A stretch of 64,000 bases of DNA. Source: Mycobacterium senriense (lineage in GTDB: Bacteria; Actinomycetota; Actinomycetes; Mycobacteriales; Mycobacteriaceae). The DNA lies in the NCBI RefSeq assembly GCF_019668465.1, contig NZ_AP024828.1, positions 2,232,001 through 2,296,000 on the forward strand, in the 5' to 3' direction. The notes under the pieces are model-generated. The model had not been told where the DNA came from, searched no databases, and was given only the letters and a program-made list of their open reading frames with translations. The translations under genes and the position numbers were made by a program. Positions 1 through 7,234 of the stretch are shown one piece after another. How positions within the stretch are numbered: position 1 is the first letter of the stretch; each line of letters opens with the position of its first letter.

Positions 1-475
1 TCGGATTGTTCGGGTTGCACACGAAGATCAGCCGGGTGCGGTCGGTGATCGCGGCGAGCATCGCTTCGAGGTCGTGCGTGTGGTTGGTCAGCGGCACCTT
101 GACCGTGGTCGCACCGGACACCTGGATGATGGGCAGGTAGCACTCGAAGCTGCGCCAGCCGATCATCACCTCGTCGCCGGCCGCCGCGGTGATCTGAACC
201 AGCTGCTGGCACAACGTGACCGAACCACTACCGACCGCAATCTGCTCGGGCGCGACGTCCGAACCCAGGTGCATGGCCAGCGCGGCCTTGAGGTCCACGC
301 TGGCGTTGTCCGGGTAGCGGTTGACGACGGCAACCGCACGCTCGATGGCCGCATGCACGCTGGGCAGCGGGCCGTACACGGTCTCGTTGCTGGCCAGTTT
401 GATGGAGCCCGGGACGTTCTTGCCGGGGACATACACTGGCAGTCCGGCCAGTTCGTTGCGAAGGCGAGCGGTCAC
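1..475 (-). CDS. hisC2: Histidinol-phosphate/aromatic aminotransferase HisC2 (3' part outside window)
   Basis: A PLP-dependent class I/II aminotransferase of the histidinol-phosphate/aromatic amino acid type, cytosolic, acting in histidine or aromatic amino acid synthesis. Only the first 158 codons lie in the window; the gene runs off the left edge. My translation starts at a GTG (475) with VTARLRNELAGLPVYVPGK and continues with KLASNETVYGPLPS, NRYPDN and CNPNNP, close to the M. tuberculosis Rv3772 product as I remember it. The PLP lysine lies beyond the edge and cannot be checked. It is divergent from the tRNA-Ser gene that follows. The assignment to HisC2 rather than HisC1 rests on the tRNA-Ser/tRNA-Arg neighbourhood. 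Confidence 0.9.
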   Translation of the reverse strand, partial: MTARLRNELAGLPVYVPGKNVPGSIKLASNETVYGPLPSVHAAIERAVAVVNRYPDNASVDLKAALAMHLGSDVAPEQIAVGSGSVTLCQQLVQITAAAGDEVMIGWRSFECYLPIIQVSGATTVKVPLTNHTHDLEAMLAAITDRTRLIFVCNPNNP

Positions 476-558
476 TTCGACAGTTTATGTCTCGACTGTG
501 TACAGTATGGCCGGTTCCGCGAGACCGGAAAGGGGTCGGTACCCTCAGAAAGTCCAAG

Positions 559-647
559 GGAGGCGTGCCAGAGCGGCCGAATGGGGCTCACTGCTAATGA
601 GTTGTCCCCCTCAAAGGGGACCGGAGGTTCAAATCCTCTCGCCTCCG
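559..647 (+). tRNA. serX: tRNA-Ser (anticodon GCT)
   Basis: An 89-nt cloverleaf with a 7-bp acceptor stem (GGAGGCG / CGCCTCC), discriminator G647, a long class II variable arm (stem GTCCCC/GGGGAC) and a T-loop TTCAAAT. The anticodon loop CTGCTAA at 591-597 gives anticodon GCT (593-595), reading AGC/AGU. CCA is not encoded. The symbol follows the M. tuberculosis name for the tRNA-Ser next to hisC2, from memory. Confidence 0.95.
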
Positions 648-690
648 CTAGATCCTTTAGCGGCAACACGGAACGACAACTGAAGAACAG

Positions 691-763
691 GCGCCCGTAG
701 CTCAACGGATAGAGCATCTGACTACGGATCAGAAGGTTAGGGGTTCGAATCCCTTCGGGCGCG
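691..763 (+). tRNA. tRNA-Arg (anticodon ACG)
   Basis: A 73-nt cloverleaf with acceptor stem GCGCCCG / CGGGCGC, anticodon stem TCTGA/TCAGA, loop CTACGGA and anticodon ACG (724-726); A34 should be deaminated to inosine, consistent with the TadA gene later in the window. The T-arm is GGGGTTCGAATCCC. CCA is not encoded. Its 3' end (743-762) is copied exactly at 1582-1601, the usual mark of a tRNA used as an integration site. Confidence 0.95.
743..762 (+). repeat. Putative att core: 3' end of tRNA-Arg (first copy)
   Basis: The 20 bases GTTCGAATCCCTTCGGGCGC cover the T-loop and 3' acceptor strand of tRNA-Arg and recur exactly, in the same orientation, at 1582-1601. Flanking bases differ on both sides (G against C before, G against T after), so the repeat ends sharply. 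Tyrosine integrases commonly use such tRNA 3' ends as att cores. No integrase lies between the copies. Confidence 0.65.
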
Positions 764-767
764 CTCA

Positions 768-1052
768 TCACCTGCTGGCGGCCAGCCGCGCTTGCCGTTG
801 TCTAGCCGCCGGCCGTGCCGGATCGACGGAGTTCCCCCCGAGATAGCAGCGCTCGAGCTGCTCGACGAGAGACTGTGCCTCCCGGATATCCCGGCGCAGC
901 GTCGTTGCTTCGATTCGCAGTGCGCGTGCCCTGGCGTTGCTCGCGGTTCCGATCTGACGCTCGATCGACGCGAGCTTGTCGTTCAGCTCCTGCAGCTGAA
1001 CGTGTAGCGCTCGAACGAACTCGACGGCCTGGGCAATCTGCCGTCGACCCAT
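768..1052 (-). CDS. Small coiled-coil protein of unknown function
   Basis: A 94-residue, charged, helix-rich protein (MGRRQIAQAVEFVRALH...). Residues about 8-70 have heptad-like spacing of L/I/V with many Q, E and R, suggesting a coiled coil; the tail is Arg/Ala-rich. There is no signal peptide or membrane segment. ATG 1052 was chosen over an in-frame GTG at 1070 because a GGGGGA stretch lies about 8 nt upstream. The gene stops 5 bp from the tRNA-Arg end and is the main ORF between the two tRNA-Arg 3'-end copies. I do not recognise a named family; a homologue may sit beside the same tRNA in M. tuberculosis (Rv3771c region, from memory). Confidence 0.6.
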   Translation of the reverse strand: MGRRQIAQAVEFVRALHVQLQELNDKLASIERQIGTASNARARALRIEATTLRRDIREAQSLVEQLERCYLGGNSVDPARPAARQRQARLAASR

Positions 1053-1413
1053 CGGGTCATTTCCCCCCACGCCGGCTATCTACCCGAGTGCTTTCGGCGC
1101 TCAAACTTCCTGGCTAATCCGGGCGCGCGAACGTTGCTGCGAGACTCGTTTAGTTAGCGCGACTCGAGCCGCAGATTCGCACGAGCGGTGGATAGGTCGT
1201 CGCAAAATCCAATTCCGCGGCCCACTCCCCGAAGTGGTCCGCCTCGGTGGGGCAACGGACGGTCCTATTCAGACGCGGACTCGACCCCAATCCGGTGAAG
1301 AGCCGTCCGAGAGCACCCCGGTCGGGCGCCGCGACAGCTGACCGAGCGCAGTTTGCTATGCCACAGACCGGGGTAGGTGGCATGCGAACACACCACTTGG
1401 ACGGAGCAGCCCG

Positions 1414-1530
1414 TTGACCACCGCCGAACAGCCACCGCCAGAAGGCGACGAACAACCGCCACAGGCCACCGAGGGCAAAGAAGAGGAAGCAGACGCGCAG
1501 TCTGCTGAAGCCGACGACTCACAAAAGTGA
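1414..1530 (+). CDS. Possible small acidic peptide (38 aa)
   Basis: A short frame starting at TTG (1414) encodes LTTAEQPPPEGDEQPPQATE followed by KEEEADAQSAEADDSQK. It is rich in Glu, Gln, Pro and Asp and would be disordered and acidic. A GGAG lies at about 1403-1406, 7 nt before the TTG, a reasonable ribosome binding site. No family is recognised. The rare start codon and length make this weak; it could be chance in GC-rich DNA. Confidence 0.25.
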   Translation: MTTAEQPPPEGDEQPPQATEGKEEEADAQSAEADDSQK

Positions 1531-1581
1531 GTGGGTCCGCGGGCGCGTTGCTCACGCGCTAGCCGTAACCGCGGTGCCGAC

Positions 1582-1601
1582 GTTCGAATCCCTTCGGGCG
1601 C
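1582..1601 (+). repeat. Putative att core: displaced copy of tRNA-Arg 3' end
   Basis: Exact 20-bp direct repeat of tRNA-Arg positions 743-762, without the rest of the tRNA. With the intact tRNA it bounds about 0.82 kb holding only the coiled-coil gene and a possible peptide ORF, so any element that made it is now a remnant or was very small. Confidence 0.65.
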
Positions 1602-1692
1602 TCGGTAGCTGAGGGCTCGGCAACCCAAAATGATTTGAATCGTTAAGACCCAGTTTCTTGTCGGCGCAGCTTTTCGCCGATACTTTGCGCCC

Positions 1693-1821
1693 ATGACAAT
1701 CAACATTGAGCAAATCGGTGGCGGCGCGGGCGGCGGCTTCGTTGGTGGCGGCGCCGGAGGTGGTTTCGTCGGTGGTGGCGCCGGCGGGGGCTTCCTGGGC
1801 GGTGGCGCCGCCGGCGGCTAA
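1693..1821 (+). CDS. Glycine-rich repeat mini-protein (42 aa)
   Basis: ATG 1693 opens a 42-codon frame: leader MTINIEQI, then three near-identical units of GGGAGGGF(V/L), ending GGGAAGG. Roughly two thirds of the residues are glycine. There is no clear Shine-Dalgarno sequence, so translation would be leaderless or weak. The stop overlaps by 4 bp the stop of the convergent acetyltransferase gene. The regular protein repeat with varied codons (GGC, GGT, GGG, GGA) argues for selection on the peptide rather than a simple DNA tandem repeat. It could be a structural or secreted peptide, a modified-peptide precursor, or a spurious frame; I do not recognise it. Confidence 0.45.
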   Translation: MTINIEQIGGGAGGGFVGGGAGGGFVGGGAGGGFLGGGAAGG

Positions 1822-2387
1822 GCCCCGGACTCGCGCACCCGGCCCGGCTGAATGATCGGCCCGGGTGCTTCATCCGGCTCGGCAGCCGCCAGATCGAGCT
1901 GCAGCCACGCGACGTCGTGCCAGCCGTCGTGTTTCCACTCGACGCGCCGGTACAGGCCCACTTCGGTGAACCCGAACGACCGGTGGAAGCCGTTGCTGGC
2001 CTCATTGGGCTGGGTGATACCGGCGAACGCCTGCCGGTAGCCCCGCTCGGCGAGCCTGCGCAGCATTTCCGTGTAGAGCGCGCGCCCTCCTCCGGTACCG
2101 CGATGGCCGGCGTCGAGGTAGATCCCGGTCTCGATCGACCACTGGTACGTGGCAAGGCGATTCAGGGCGTGGCCGTAGGCGAAGCCGATCACCCGGCAAT
2201 CGCGTTCCAGGACAAGCCATTCGTGGCTCGCCTGCGCAGCGGCGATCCGCGCGGCCATTTCCTTTTCGGTGGGGACTTCGGTTTCCCAACTGATAACCGT
2301 GTGCTCGACGTACGGCCGGTAAATGGCAACGCACGCAGCCGCATCCGCTGCCGTCGCCGGGCGGATTAGGCCGCCGCTCGCGTGCAT
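1818..2387 (-). CDS. GNAT-family N-acetyltransferase (phosphinothricin acetyltransferase-like)
   Basis: A 189-residue GNAT enzyme that would transfer acetyl from acetyl-CoA to a small amine. The start (IRPATAADAAACVAIYRPYV), the HTVISWETEVPT stretch and the acetyl-CoA loop RGTGGGRALY followed by EMLRRLAERG match the Pat/Bar/MddA group that acetylates phosphinothricin, methionine sulfone or related amino acids. The length is typical (about 170-190 aa). It is convergent with the Gly-rich ORF and followed upstream by an unrelated membrane protein. The natural substrate is unknown; resistance to phosphinothricin is only one possibility. Confidence 0.85.
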   Translation of the reverse strand: MHASGGLIRPATAADAAACVAIYRPYVEHTVISWETEVPTEKEMAARIAAAQASHEWLVLERDCRVIGFAYGHALNRLATYQWSIETGIYLDAGHRGTGGGRALYTEMLRRLAERGYRQAFAGITQPNEASNGFHRSFGFTEVGLYRRVEWKHDGWHDVAWLQLDLAAAEPDEAPGPIIQPGRVRESGA

Positions 2388-2397
2388 GTCGCCCGCG

Positions 2398-2877
2398 CTA
2401 CGGCCGCGGCTGGAACGGCTGGAACGGCCCCCGGCGGGGCGGTTCGGTCACGGTCTGCGTGACGGTGCTGGTTTCCGTGCTCGGTGCGGCCGTGGTGGGC
2501 GGCTCCGTCGTCGTGCCGGTGTCGGTGCTCGGCGGCGGGGCCGTCTCGGTCACCGTCTGGGTCGGCGCGCCACCGCCGCCGCCCCTGTGATGCCGCGGCG
2601 TCCGCTCCGTGGTGGTCACCGGTGCGGTGGTGGACGGGACGGGCGTCGTCGTCGCGGGGGCGGGCGCCGGGGAGCCGCTGGTGAGCTTGACCACCGCGAA
2701 CACCAGGGCGGCCAGCAGGATCACCCCGACGGCGCCGGCCGCGACCAGAGCCGCCGGACGGCGGTACCACGGCGTCGGCGGCTCCGGCGGCTGTGGCTCG
2801 GGTTGGTAAGACCCGCCGTACCGCGCGGCCGCGGTGGGCTCGGAGTAAAAATCCGGTTCCTCGGGATAAGGCGGCAC
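2398..2877 (-). CDS. Single-pass membrane protein with Pro/Thr-rich exterior
   Basis: A 159-residue protein: Pro/Glu/Tyr-rich cytosolic N-terminus (1-40), one membrane helix at about 43-64 (LVAAGAVGVILLAALVF), then a low-complexity external tail full of Thr, Pro and Ser, with a GGGGG stretch and repeated TVTQTVTE-like segments. This architecture is common among mycobacterial wall-spanning proteins of unknown role and suggests an anchor with an extended periplasmic linker. There is no catalytic domain. The next gene upstream on the same strand starts about 1 kb away, so co-transcription is uncertain. Confidence 0.75.
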   Translation of the reverse strand: MPPYPEEPDFYSEPTAAARYGGSYQPEPQPPEPPTPWYRRPAALVAAGAVGVILLAALVFAVVKLTSGSPAPAPATTTPVPSTTAPVTTTERTPRHHRGGGGGAPTQTVTETAPPPSTDTGTTTEPPTTAAPSTETSTVTQTVTEPPRRGPFQPFQPRP

Positions 2878-2896
2878 GAGAGGAAATGGTAGTAGG

Positions 2897-3931
2897 TCAA
2901 CCCTCGTCGGAGATGAGGCCCAGCGCCCGCTCGAACAGATGCACCGTGGCCGCGTGCAACTGGTCGCCGACCTCCTTCTCCGCCTTGCCGGCGCAGGCGC
3001 GGGCCAGCGTCCCCTCGATCACGATCCCGAGCTTGAAGCAGGCCAGCACGGTGTACCAGGTGATATGGGACAGGTCGCGGGTGGTGTGGGCGGCGTAGCG
3101 CTCGAAGAGCTCGTCGGTGCTGGCCAACCCGTCCTGCCCGCCCAGCGCGTGGCTGAAGACGCTGGAACCGTCGGACTGGCGCCAGGTGGCCAGCAGCCAG
3201 CCCAGATCCAGCAGTGGGTCGCCGATGGTGCACATCTCCCAGTCGACGATCGCGACCACGTCGGGTCCGGTGCGGGAGAACATCACGTTGGCGGCGTGGT
3301 AGTCGCCGTGCATGATCCCCGGCGTCCAGCTGGCCGGCCGGTGCCGGTCCAGCCAATTCGACACCTCCTCGATGCCGGGGATGTCGGGCCCGGGGTAGCC
3401 GTCGTACTGGTTGTAGGACTCCAGCTCCGATAGCCAGCGCGGCACCTGACGTTCCAAAAAGCCTTCGGGTTTGCCGAAATCAGCGAGACCCACCGCGACG
3501 TGGTCGACCGCGCCCAGCTTGGCCAGCGCGTCGGCCATCGACAGGCCCATGCCGTGGCGGATCTCGGCGTCGCCGGCGTGCAACGGCGGCAGGCCTTCGC
3601 CCGCGTTGAAGCCGTCGACCGGGTCCATCAGATAGAAGACGGCGTCGCCCAGCACACCGGTGTCCTCGCAGGCGGCGATCAGGTGGGGATGGGGGACGTC
3701 CGAACCCGCCAGTGCGGCAAGGACTTTCGTCTCCCGCAAGATCACGCTGTTGCTGCGTGGGCGCAGGTGTCGTGGCCCGCGCCGCAGCACGTATGGCCGG
3801 CCGGCCCGGGTGAATCGCAGCATGACGTTCTGGGTTCCGCCGGTGACGTTGGAAACGTCCTGTAGCGGCCCCTCGCCGAGCCCCTGTCCGGACATCCACT
3901 CCGCTACGGCTTCCAGATTCACGTAATCCAC
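2897..3931 (-). CDS. APH-like phosphotransferase (ACAD10/FadE36-type)
   Basis: A 344-residue kinase-fold protein of the aminoglycoside phosphotransferase family. Visible are the nucleotide-loop region (VTGGTQNVMLRF), the catalytic loop IMHGDYHAANVMF (HGDxxxxN type) and the Mg-binding IVDWEMCTIGDPLLDLGW. Relatives are usually found beside acyl-CoA dehydrogenases and SDRs and are thought to phosphorylate hydroxy-acyl or lipid-like substrates rather than antibiotics. It is the first of three paralogues in the window (others at 15004 and 17611). It is separated by 3 bp from the SnoaL-like gene upstream, so the two form an operon. The substrate is not determinable from sequence. Confidence 0.88.
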   Translation of the reverse strand: MDYVNLEAVAEWMSGQGLGEGPLQDVSNVTGGTQNVMLRFTRAGRPYVLRRGPRHLRPRSNSVILRETKVLAALAGSDVPHPHLIAACEDTGVLGDAVFYLMDPVDGFNAGEGLPPLHAGDAEIRHGMGLSMADALAKLGAVDHVAVGLADFGKPEGFLERQVPRWLSELESYNQYDGYPGPDIPGIEEVSNWLDRHRPASWTPGIMHGDYHAANVMFSRTGPDVVAIVDWEMCTIGDPLLDLGWLLATWRQSDGSSVFSHALGGQDGLASTDELFERYAAHTTRDLSHITWYTVLACFKLGIVIEGTLARACAGKAEKEVGDQLHAATVHLFERALGLISDEG

Positions 3932-3934
3932 TTC

Positions 3935-4291
3935 TCAGCCCTTCGGGTGCGGCGTGTATCGGACGGTCTGCGCTTGGATCATGCCGTCGCGGAACACGAA
4001 GGTGTCAACACCGTCGTCAACCCGGTTGACGTCCGAATCGGCGGCCCACTCCAGGAACAGCACGTCCCCGTCGAAGAGCTGAGTTCGCAAGTCCCACTGC
4101 GCATCCGGCAGATCGGCGAGCAACGTCGCAAAGACGGTGCGGATGGCGTCCTTGCCGCGGGCGATGCCGGCGGGGCTGAGCAGCACCGAATCCTCGGCGT
4201 AGTCGACGACGATCTCGTCGAGGTCGCCCGCGGCCAGTGCGGTGCCGTGGTGGGCGAACACCTCCTGCGGCGTACGCGGGGCGGGCGTCAT
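3935..4291 (-). CDS. SnoaL/NTF2-like small protein
   Basis: A 118-residue cone-fold protein: TPQEVFAHHGTALAAGDLDE, VVDYAEDSVLLSPAG and GKDAIRTVFATLL are typical of the SnoaL-like/NTF2 family, whose members serve as ketosteroid-isomerase-like enzymes or ligand-binding proteins. ATG 4291 was chosen because an AAGGGAG sequence sits just upstream; an upstream in-frame extension lacks such a site. It lies 3 bp before the phosphotransferase gene and is probably co-transcribed with it. Function beyond fold is unknown. Confidence 0.8.
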   Translation of the reverse strand: MTPAPRTPQEVFAHHGTALAAGDLDEIVVDYAEDSVLLSPAGIARGKDAIRTVFATLLADLPDAQWDLRTQLFDGDVLFLEWAADSDVNRVDDGVDTFVFRDGMIQAQTVRYTPHPKG

Positions 4292-4416
4292 GGCACTCCC
4301 TTGCAACCTGTGGACCGTCTGAGAAAAAGGGTAGGGCAGGGGCGACGGGAGGCCCCGGGCGGCGGCGACTGGAAGAATAGTGTGCATAACTTACTTTCTG
4401 GGGAAGGGAACTGGCG

Positions 4417-5361
4417 ATGCCGCGGACCGACAATGATTCCTGGGAGATCACTCAGAGCGTGGGCGCTACGGCGCTGGGTGTCGCCGCAGCTCGCGCAGCC
4501 GAAACCGAGAGCGAGAATCCACTGATCAACGATCCGTTCGCGCGCGTGTTCGTCGACGCCGCGGGCGAGGGCATGTGGAGCATCTACGCCGATCCGGCGC
4601 TGCTGGCCAAGGCGGGCGACATCGAGCCGGATCTGCGCGATCGCCTTCAGCTGATGGTCGACTTCATGGCGACCCGGACGGCGTTCTTCGACGAGTTCTT
4701 CCTCGGCGCCGCCGACGCCGGCGTTCGGCAGGTGGTGATCCTGGCGGCCGGCCTGGATGCACGCAGCTGGCGCCTCCCGTGGCCCGACGGCACCGTCGTC
4801 TACGAGCTCGACCAGCCCAAGGTGCTCGAGTTCAAATCCAAGACGCTGCGTGAACACGGGGCGGAGCCCAAGGCGCAGCTGGTCAACGTTCCGATCGATC
4901 TGCGCCAGGATTGGCCGAAAGCGTTGCAGGATGCGGGATTTGATGCCTCCAAGCCGGCGGTCTGGTCGGCCGAGGGGCTGGTCCGCTACCTGCCGGCACA
5001 GGCCCAGGACCTGCTGTTCGAGCGGATCGATTCGCTGAGCGCTGCGGGCAGTTGGCTGGCGTCCAACGTGCCCGCCGCGGGCTTCACCGACCCCGGCCGG
5101 GTGCAGCGCCAGCGCGACGACATGCGGCGGATGCGGGCCGCGGCCGCCGAATTGGTCAACGCCGAGATCACCGACGTCGACGATCTCTGGTACGCGGAGG
5201 AGCGCACTCCCGTCGACGACTGGCTGCGTGACCGCGGCTGGGACGTCACGACGGCGTCGTTCGCGGAGTTGATGGCGCGGTACGGCCGCAGCGTTCCGCA
5301 GGGCGCGGAGGACTCGATGCCGCCTACCCTCTACGTGTCCGCGCAGCGGACGGCGGGCTGA
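4417..5361 (+). CDS. SAM-dependent methyltransferase, mycobacterial LCMT/PPM-like family
   Basis: A 314-residue member of the large mycobacterial family of putative class I methyltransferases. Marks are the opening [20 protein letters not shown], motif I ([17 protein letters not shown]), the acidic ribose-binding [13 protein letters not shown] and [14 protein letters not shown]. It corresponds in context to Rv3767c. The carboxyl-methyltransferase-like fold is known; physiological acceptors are not. An AAGGGAA sequence precedes the ATG. It stands alone between the divergent SnoaL operon and the next gene. Confidence 0.9.
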   Translation: MPRTDNDSWEITQSVGATALGVAAARAAETESENPLINDPFARVFVDAAGEGMWSIYADPALLAKAGDIEPDLRDRLQLMVDFMATRTAFFDEFFLGAADAGVRQVVILAAGLDARSWRLPWPDGTVVYELDQPKVLEFKSKTLREHGAEPKAQLVNVPIDLRQDWPKALQDAGFDASKPAVWSAEGLVRYLPAQAQDLLFERIDSLSAAGSWLASNVPAAGFTDPGRVQRQRDDMRRMRAAAAELVNAEITDVDDLWYAEERTPVDDWLRDRGWDVTTASFAELMARYGRSVPQGAEDSMPPTLYVSAQRTAG

Positions 5362-5447
5362 TCCGCCGCGAGGCCCAAACCTGTAGCGCCGCAGAACTTC
5401 TCGTAGCGGCGATGAGCTAAACCGCGGCGATCGGTACCCTCGCCGTT

Positions 5448-5858
5448 ATGGCTGGCCGACGCGCCCGGGTGAGCGACGTGCATGAGATCGCCGCCGCAAT
5501 GCCGCACGTTCAGCGCCTGGAGGGGCCCAGGGGCAATGCCATCTACCAGGTCGGCGGCAAGTCGTTCGTCTTCTTCCGCACGCCCCGGCCGGACGCGTCC
5601 GATCCGGACACCGGCGAACGCTATGCGGACGTGATCATGCTGTGGGTGGAATCGGAGAGCGACAAATTGGCGTTGGTTTCCGATCCCACGTCGCCGTTTT
5701 TCACCAGCGACCATTTCGACGGGCATCCTTCGGTCCTGGTCCGTGCCGGTCGGCTGGCGGAAATCAGCAGGACCGAATTAGCTGAGCTGATTCAGGACGC
5801 CTGGTTGTCCCGGGCGTCGAAGAAGCGGGCCGCCACCTGGCTCGCCGACCACCTCTAG
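5448..5858 (+). CDS. MmcQ/YjbR-family (CyaY-like fold) protein
   Basis: A 136-residue protein with the YjbR pattern: HEIAAAMPHVQRLEG, YQVGGKSFVFFR, SDKLALVSD, FFTSDHFDGHPSVLVR and a basic C-terminus (SRASKKRAATWL). The family has a CyaY-like fold and a proposed DNA-binding role that is poorly tested. The start ATG follows GATCGGTACCCTCGCCGTT without a strong ribosome site. It corresponds to Rv3766 or a neighbour by position, though I am not certain of that equivalence. Confidence 0.75.
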   Translation: MAGRRARVSDVHEIAAAMPHVQRLEGPRGNAIYQVGGKSFVFFRTPRPDASDPDTGERYADVIMLWVESESDKLALVSDPTSPFFTSDHFDGHPSVLVRAGRLAEISRTELAELIQDAWLSRASKKRAATWLADHL

Positions 5859-5975
5859 CCCCACGAGCTGCACCGACAAGCACTGCCGCATAACCCATTG
5901 CATGTTTAGACATGAGTCGAACGGGTAACTTCAGGTCCACGAGAAAACTTCTTCTCGACCACAATGGAGGTCACG

Positions 5976-6200
5976 ATGCGTGGCAGCGGGATCATCACAA
6001 CTGTTGCGCTGGTGTGGTTGCTGATCGGAGTCTTCGCGGCGTGGCAGCGCGACTACTTCAAAAACGACAACACATCTTGCGCCTCGGCGGGCACGGTTGC
6101 GGTGACCGTAATCGCTGGACCCTTGAATTACTTCGGTGTCAATCCAAAGGTCACGGATTGCCATCTGCCACAACCAAGTTCAATGCAATCAATCAACTAA
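5976..6200 (+). CDS. Small membrane/exported protein (74 aa)
   Basis: ATG 5976 was chosen because TGGAGG sits 5 nt upstream, inside a slightly longer open frame. The product has one hydrophobic helix near the N-terminus (IITTVALVWLLIGVFAAW, about 6-23), then a short polar domain containing two cysteines and ending QPSSMQSIN. It could be a bitopic membrane peptide or a secreted protein with an uncleaved signal. It is followed after 22 bp by another tiny membrane protein with its own ribosome site, forming a two-gene unit ending at a hairpin. No named family recognised. Confidence 0.65.
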   Translation: MRGSGIITTVALVWLLIGVFAAWQRDYFKNDNTSCASAGTVAVTVIAGPLNYFGVNPKVTDCHLPQPSSMQSIN

Positions 6201-6222
6201 CCACTCAATTAAAGGAATCAAC

Positions 6223-6378
6223 ATGGTTATCTTAGGAATTGTCCTGCTTATTCTCGGTTATTTCTTCCACGTACCCATCCTGACCACTCTGGGTATCGTG
6301 CTGTTGGTCATCGGCGCGATCCTGTGGATTCTGGGCTCGATCGGTCGGCCCGTCGCCGGCCGCCGCTATTGGTATTAA
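6223..6378 (+). CDS. DUF6131-like small double-helix membrane protein (51 aa)
   Basis: Starts at ATG 6223 after AAAGGA and encodes MVILGIVLLILGYFFHVPI, a second hydrophobic helix (TTLGIVLLVIGAILWILG) and the basic end GRPVAGRRYWY. This two-helix hairpin with a GRRxWY tail matches the actinobacterial DUF6131 family of small membrane proteins of unknown role. It is the second gene of a unit with the 74-aa membrane protein; a strong hairpin follows 17 bp later. Confidence 0.8.
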   Translation: MVILGIVLLILGYFFHVPILTTLGIVLLVIGAILWILGSIGRPVAGRRYWY

Positions 6379-6395
6379 CAACCTCGACTGGGGAT

Positions 6396-6430
6396 CGAAT
6401 CGCGCGGCTGCTCAGCAGTCGCGCGATTCG
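6396..6430 (+). terminator. Hairpin terminator after the small membrane genes
   Basis: A perfect 10-bp inverted repeat, CGAATCGCGC (6396-6405) and GCGCGATTCG (6421-6430), around a 15-nt loop, followed by only TTTC. GC-rich stems with a weak T-tract are usual in mycobacteria. It separates the small membrane genes from tcrX. Confidence 0.6.
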
Positions 6431-6529
6431 TTTCACAGCATGCGCATAGGTTTGGCATAGCGTCGGCTCAGCCCGCAGCGGATACTGGAACTTGTGACGC
6501 AGCCCCGAGCCTCTGTAGAGCGGGTTGTC

Positions 6530-7234
6530 ATGTGTCGTGCTGACGGCAACCCCATCAACGTTTTGGTGGTAGACGACGAATCTGTCCTGGCCGACATGGT
6601 GTCGATGGCACTGCGGTATGAGGGCTGGAACATCTCCACCGCCGGCGACGGGGCATCGGCCATCGCGAGCGCACGCTCACAGCGGCCCGATGTGGTTGTT
6701 CTGGACGTGATGCTGCCCGACATGAGCGGCCTCGACGTCTTGCACAAACTTCGCGAGGAGAACCCGCAACTGCCCGTGCTGCTGCTGACCGCCAAGGACG
6801 CCGTGGAAGACCGCATCGCCGGCCTGACGGCGGGCGGCGACGACTATGTCACCAAACCGTTCAGCATCGAGGAGGTCGTGCTGCGCCTGCGCGCGCTGTT
6901 GCGCCGCACCGGTGTGACGACGGTGGACAGCGGCGCGCAACTGGTCGTCGGCGACCTGGTGCTGGACGAGGACAGCCATGAGGTCACCCGGGCCGGTGAG
7001 CCAATCTCGTTGACCTCCACCGAATTTGAGCTGTTGCGATTCATGATGCGCAACTCCAAGCGGGTGCTGAGTAAAGCCCAAATTCTGGACCGGGTATGGA
7101 GTTACGACTTCGGCGGCCGGTCCAACATCGTCGAACTCTACATTTCATACCTGCGCAAGAAGATCGACAACGGCCGGGAACCGATGATCCACACGCTGCG
7201 CGGCGCGGGTTATGTCCTCAAGCCGGCCCGCTGA
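6530..7234 (+). CDS. tcrX: Two-component response regulator TcrX
   Basis: A 234-residue OmpR/PhoB-type regulator. The receiver domain (about 10-125) has acidic pocket D15/D16, phospho-acceptor D59 in VVVLDVMLPDMSG, T87 and K109 (VTKPF); the winged helix (about 135-232) includes TSTEFELLRFMMRNSKRVLSK, QILDRVW and the RGAGYVLKP end. ATG 6530 gives the same 234-aa length I recall for M. tuberculosis TcrX (Rv3765c); a GTG at 6494 would add 12 residues. It overlaps tcrY by 23 bp. In M. tuberculosis the pair responds to iron limitation and starvation, as far as I recall. Confidence 0.95.
   Translation: MCRADGNPINVLVVDDESVLADMVSMALRYEGWNISTAGDGASAIASARSQRPDVVVLDVMLPDMSGLDVLHKLREENPQLPVLLLTAKDAVEDRIAGLTAGGDDYVTKPFSIEEVVLRLRALLRRTGVTTVDSGAQLVVGDLVLDEDSHEVTRAGEPISLTSTEFELLRFMMRNSKRVLSKAQILDRVWSYDFGGRSNIVELYISYLRKKIDNGREPMIHTLRGAGYVLKPAR

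Larger units (their letters stand above)
1053..1692. other. Gene-poor stretch with att-like repeat
   Basis: No frame here has convincing mycobacterial coding character apart from the weak 38-codon candidate at 1414-1530. Several overlapping open frames of about 100 codons on the minus strand have unnatural composition and no start signals. The stretch contains the second copy of the tRNA-Arg 3' end (1582-1601), followed by a somewhat AT-richer 90 bp ahead of the Gly-rich mini-ORF. Confidence 0.5.

Noticed and set aside
1700..1821. GC-rich tandem pattern as a possible CRISPR or simple DNA repeat.
   Set aside because: Units are not identical at DNA level and there are no spacers; it is better explained as coding for a glycine repeat.
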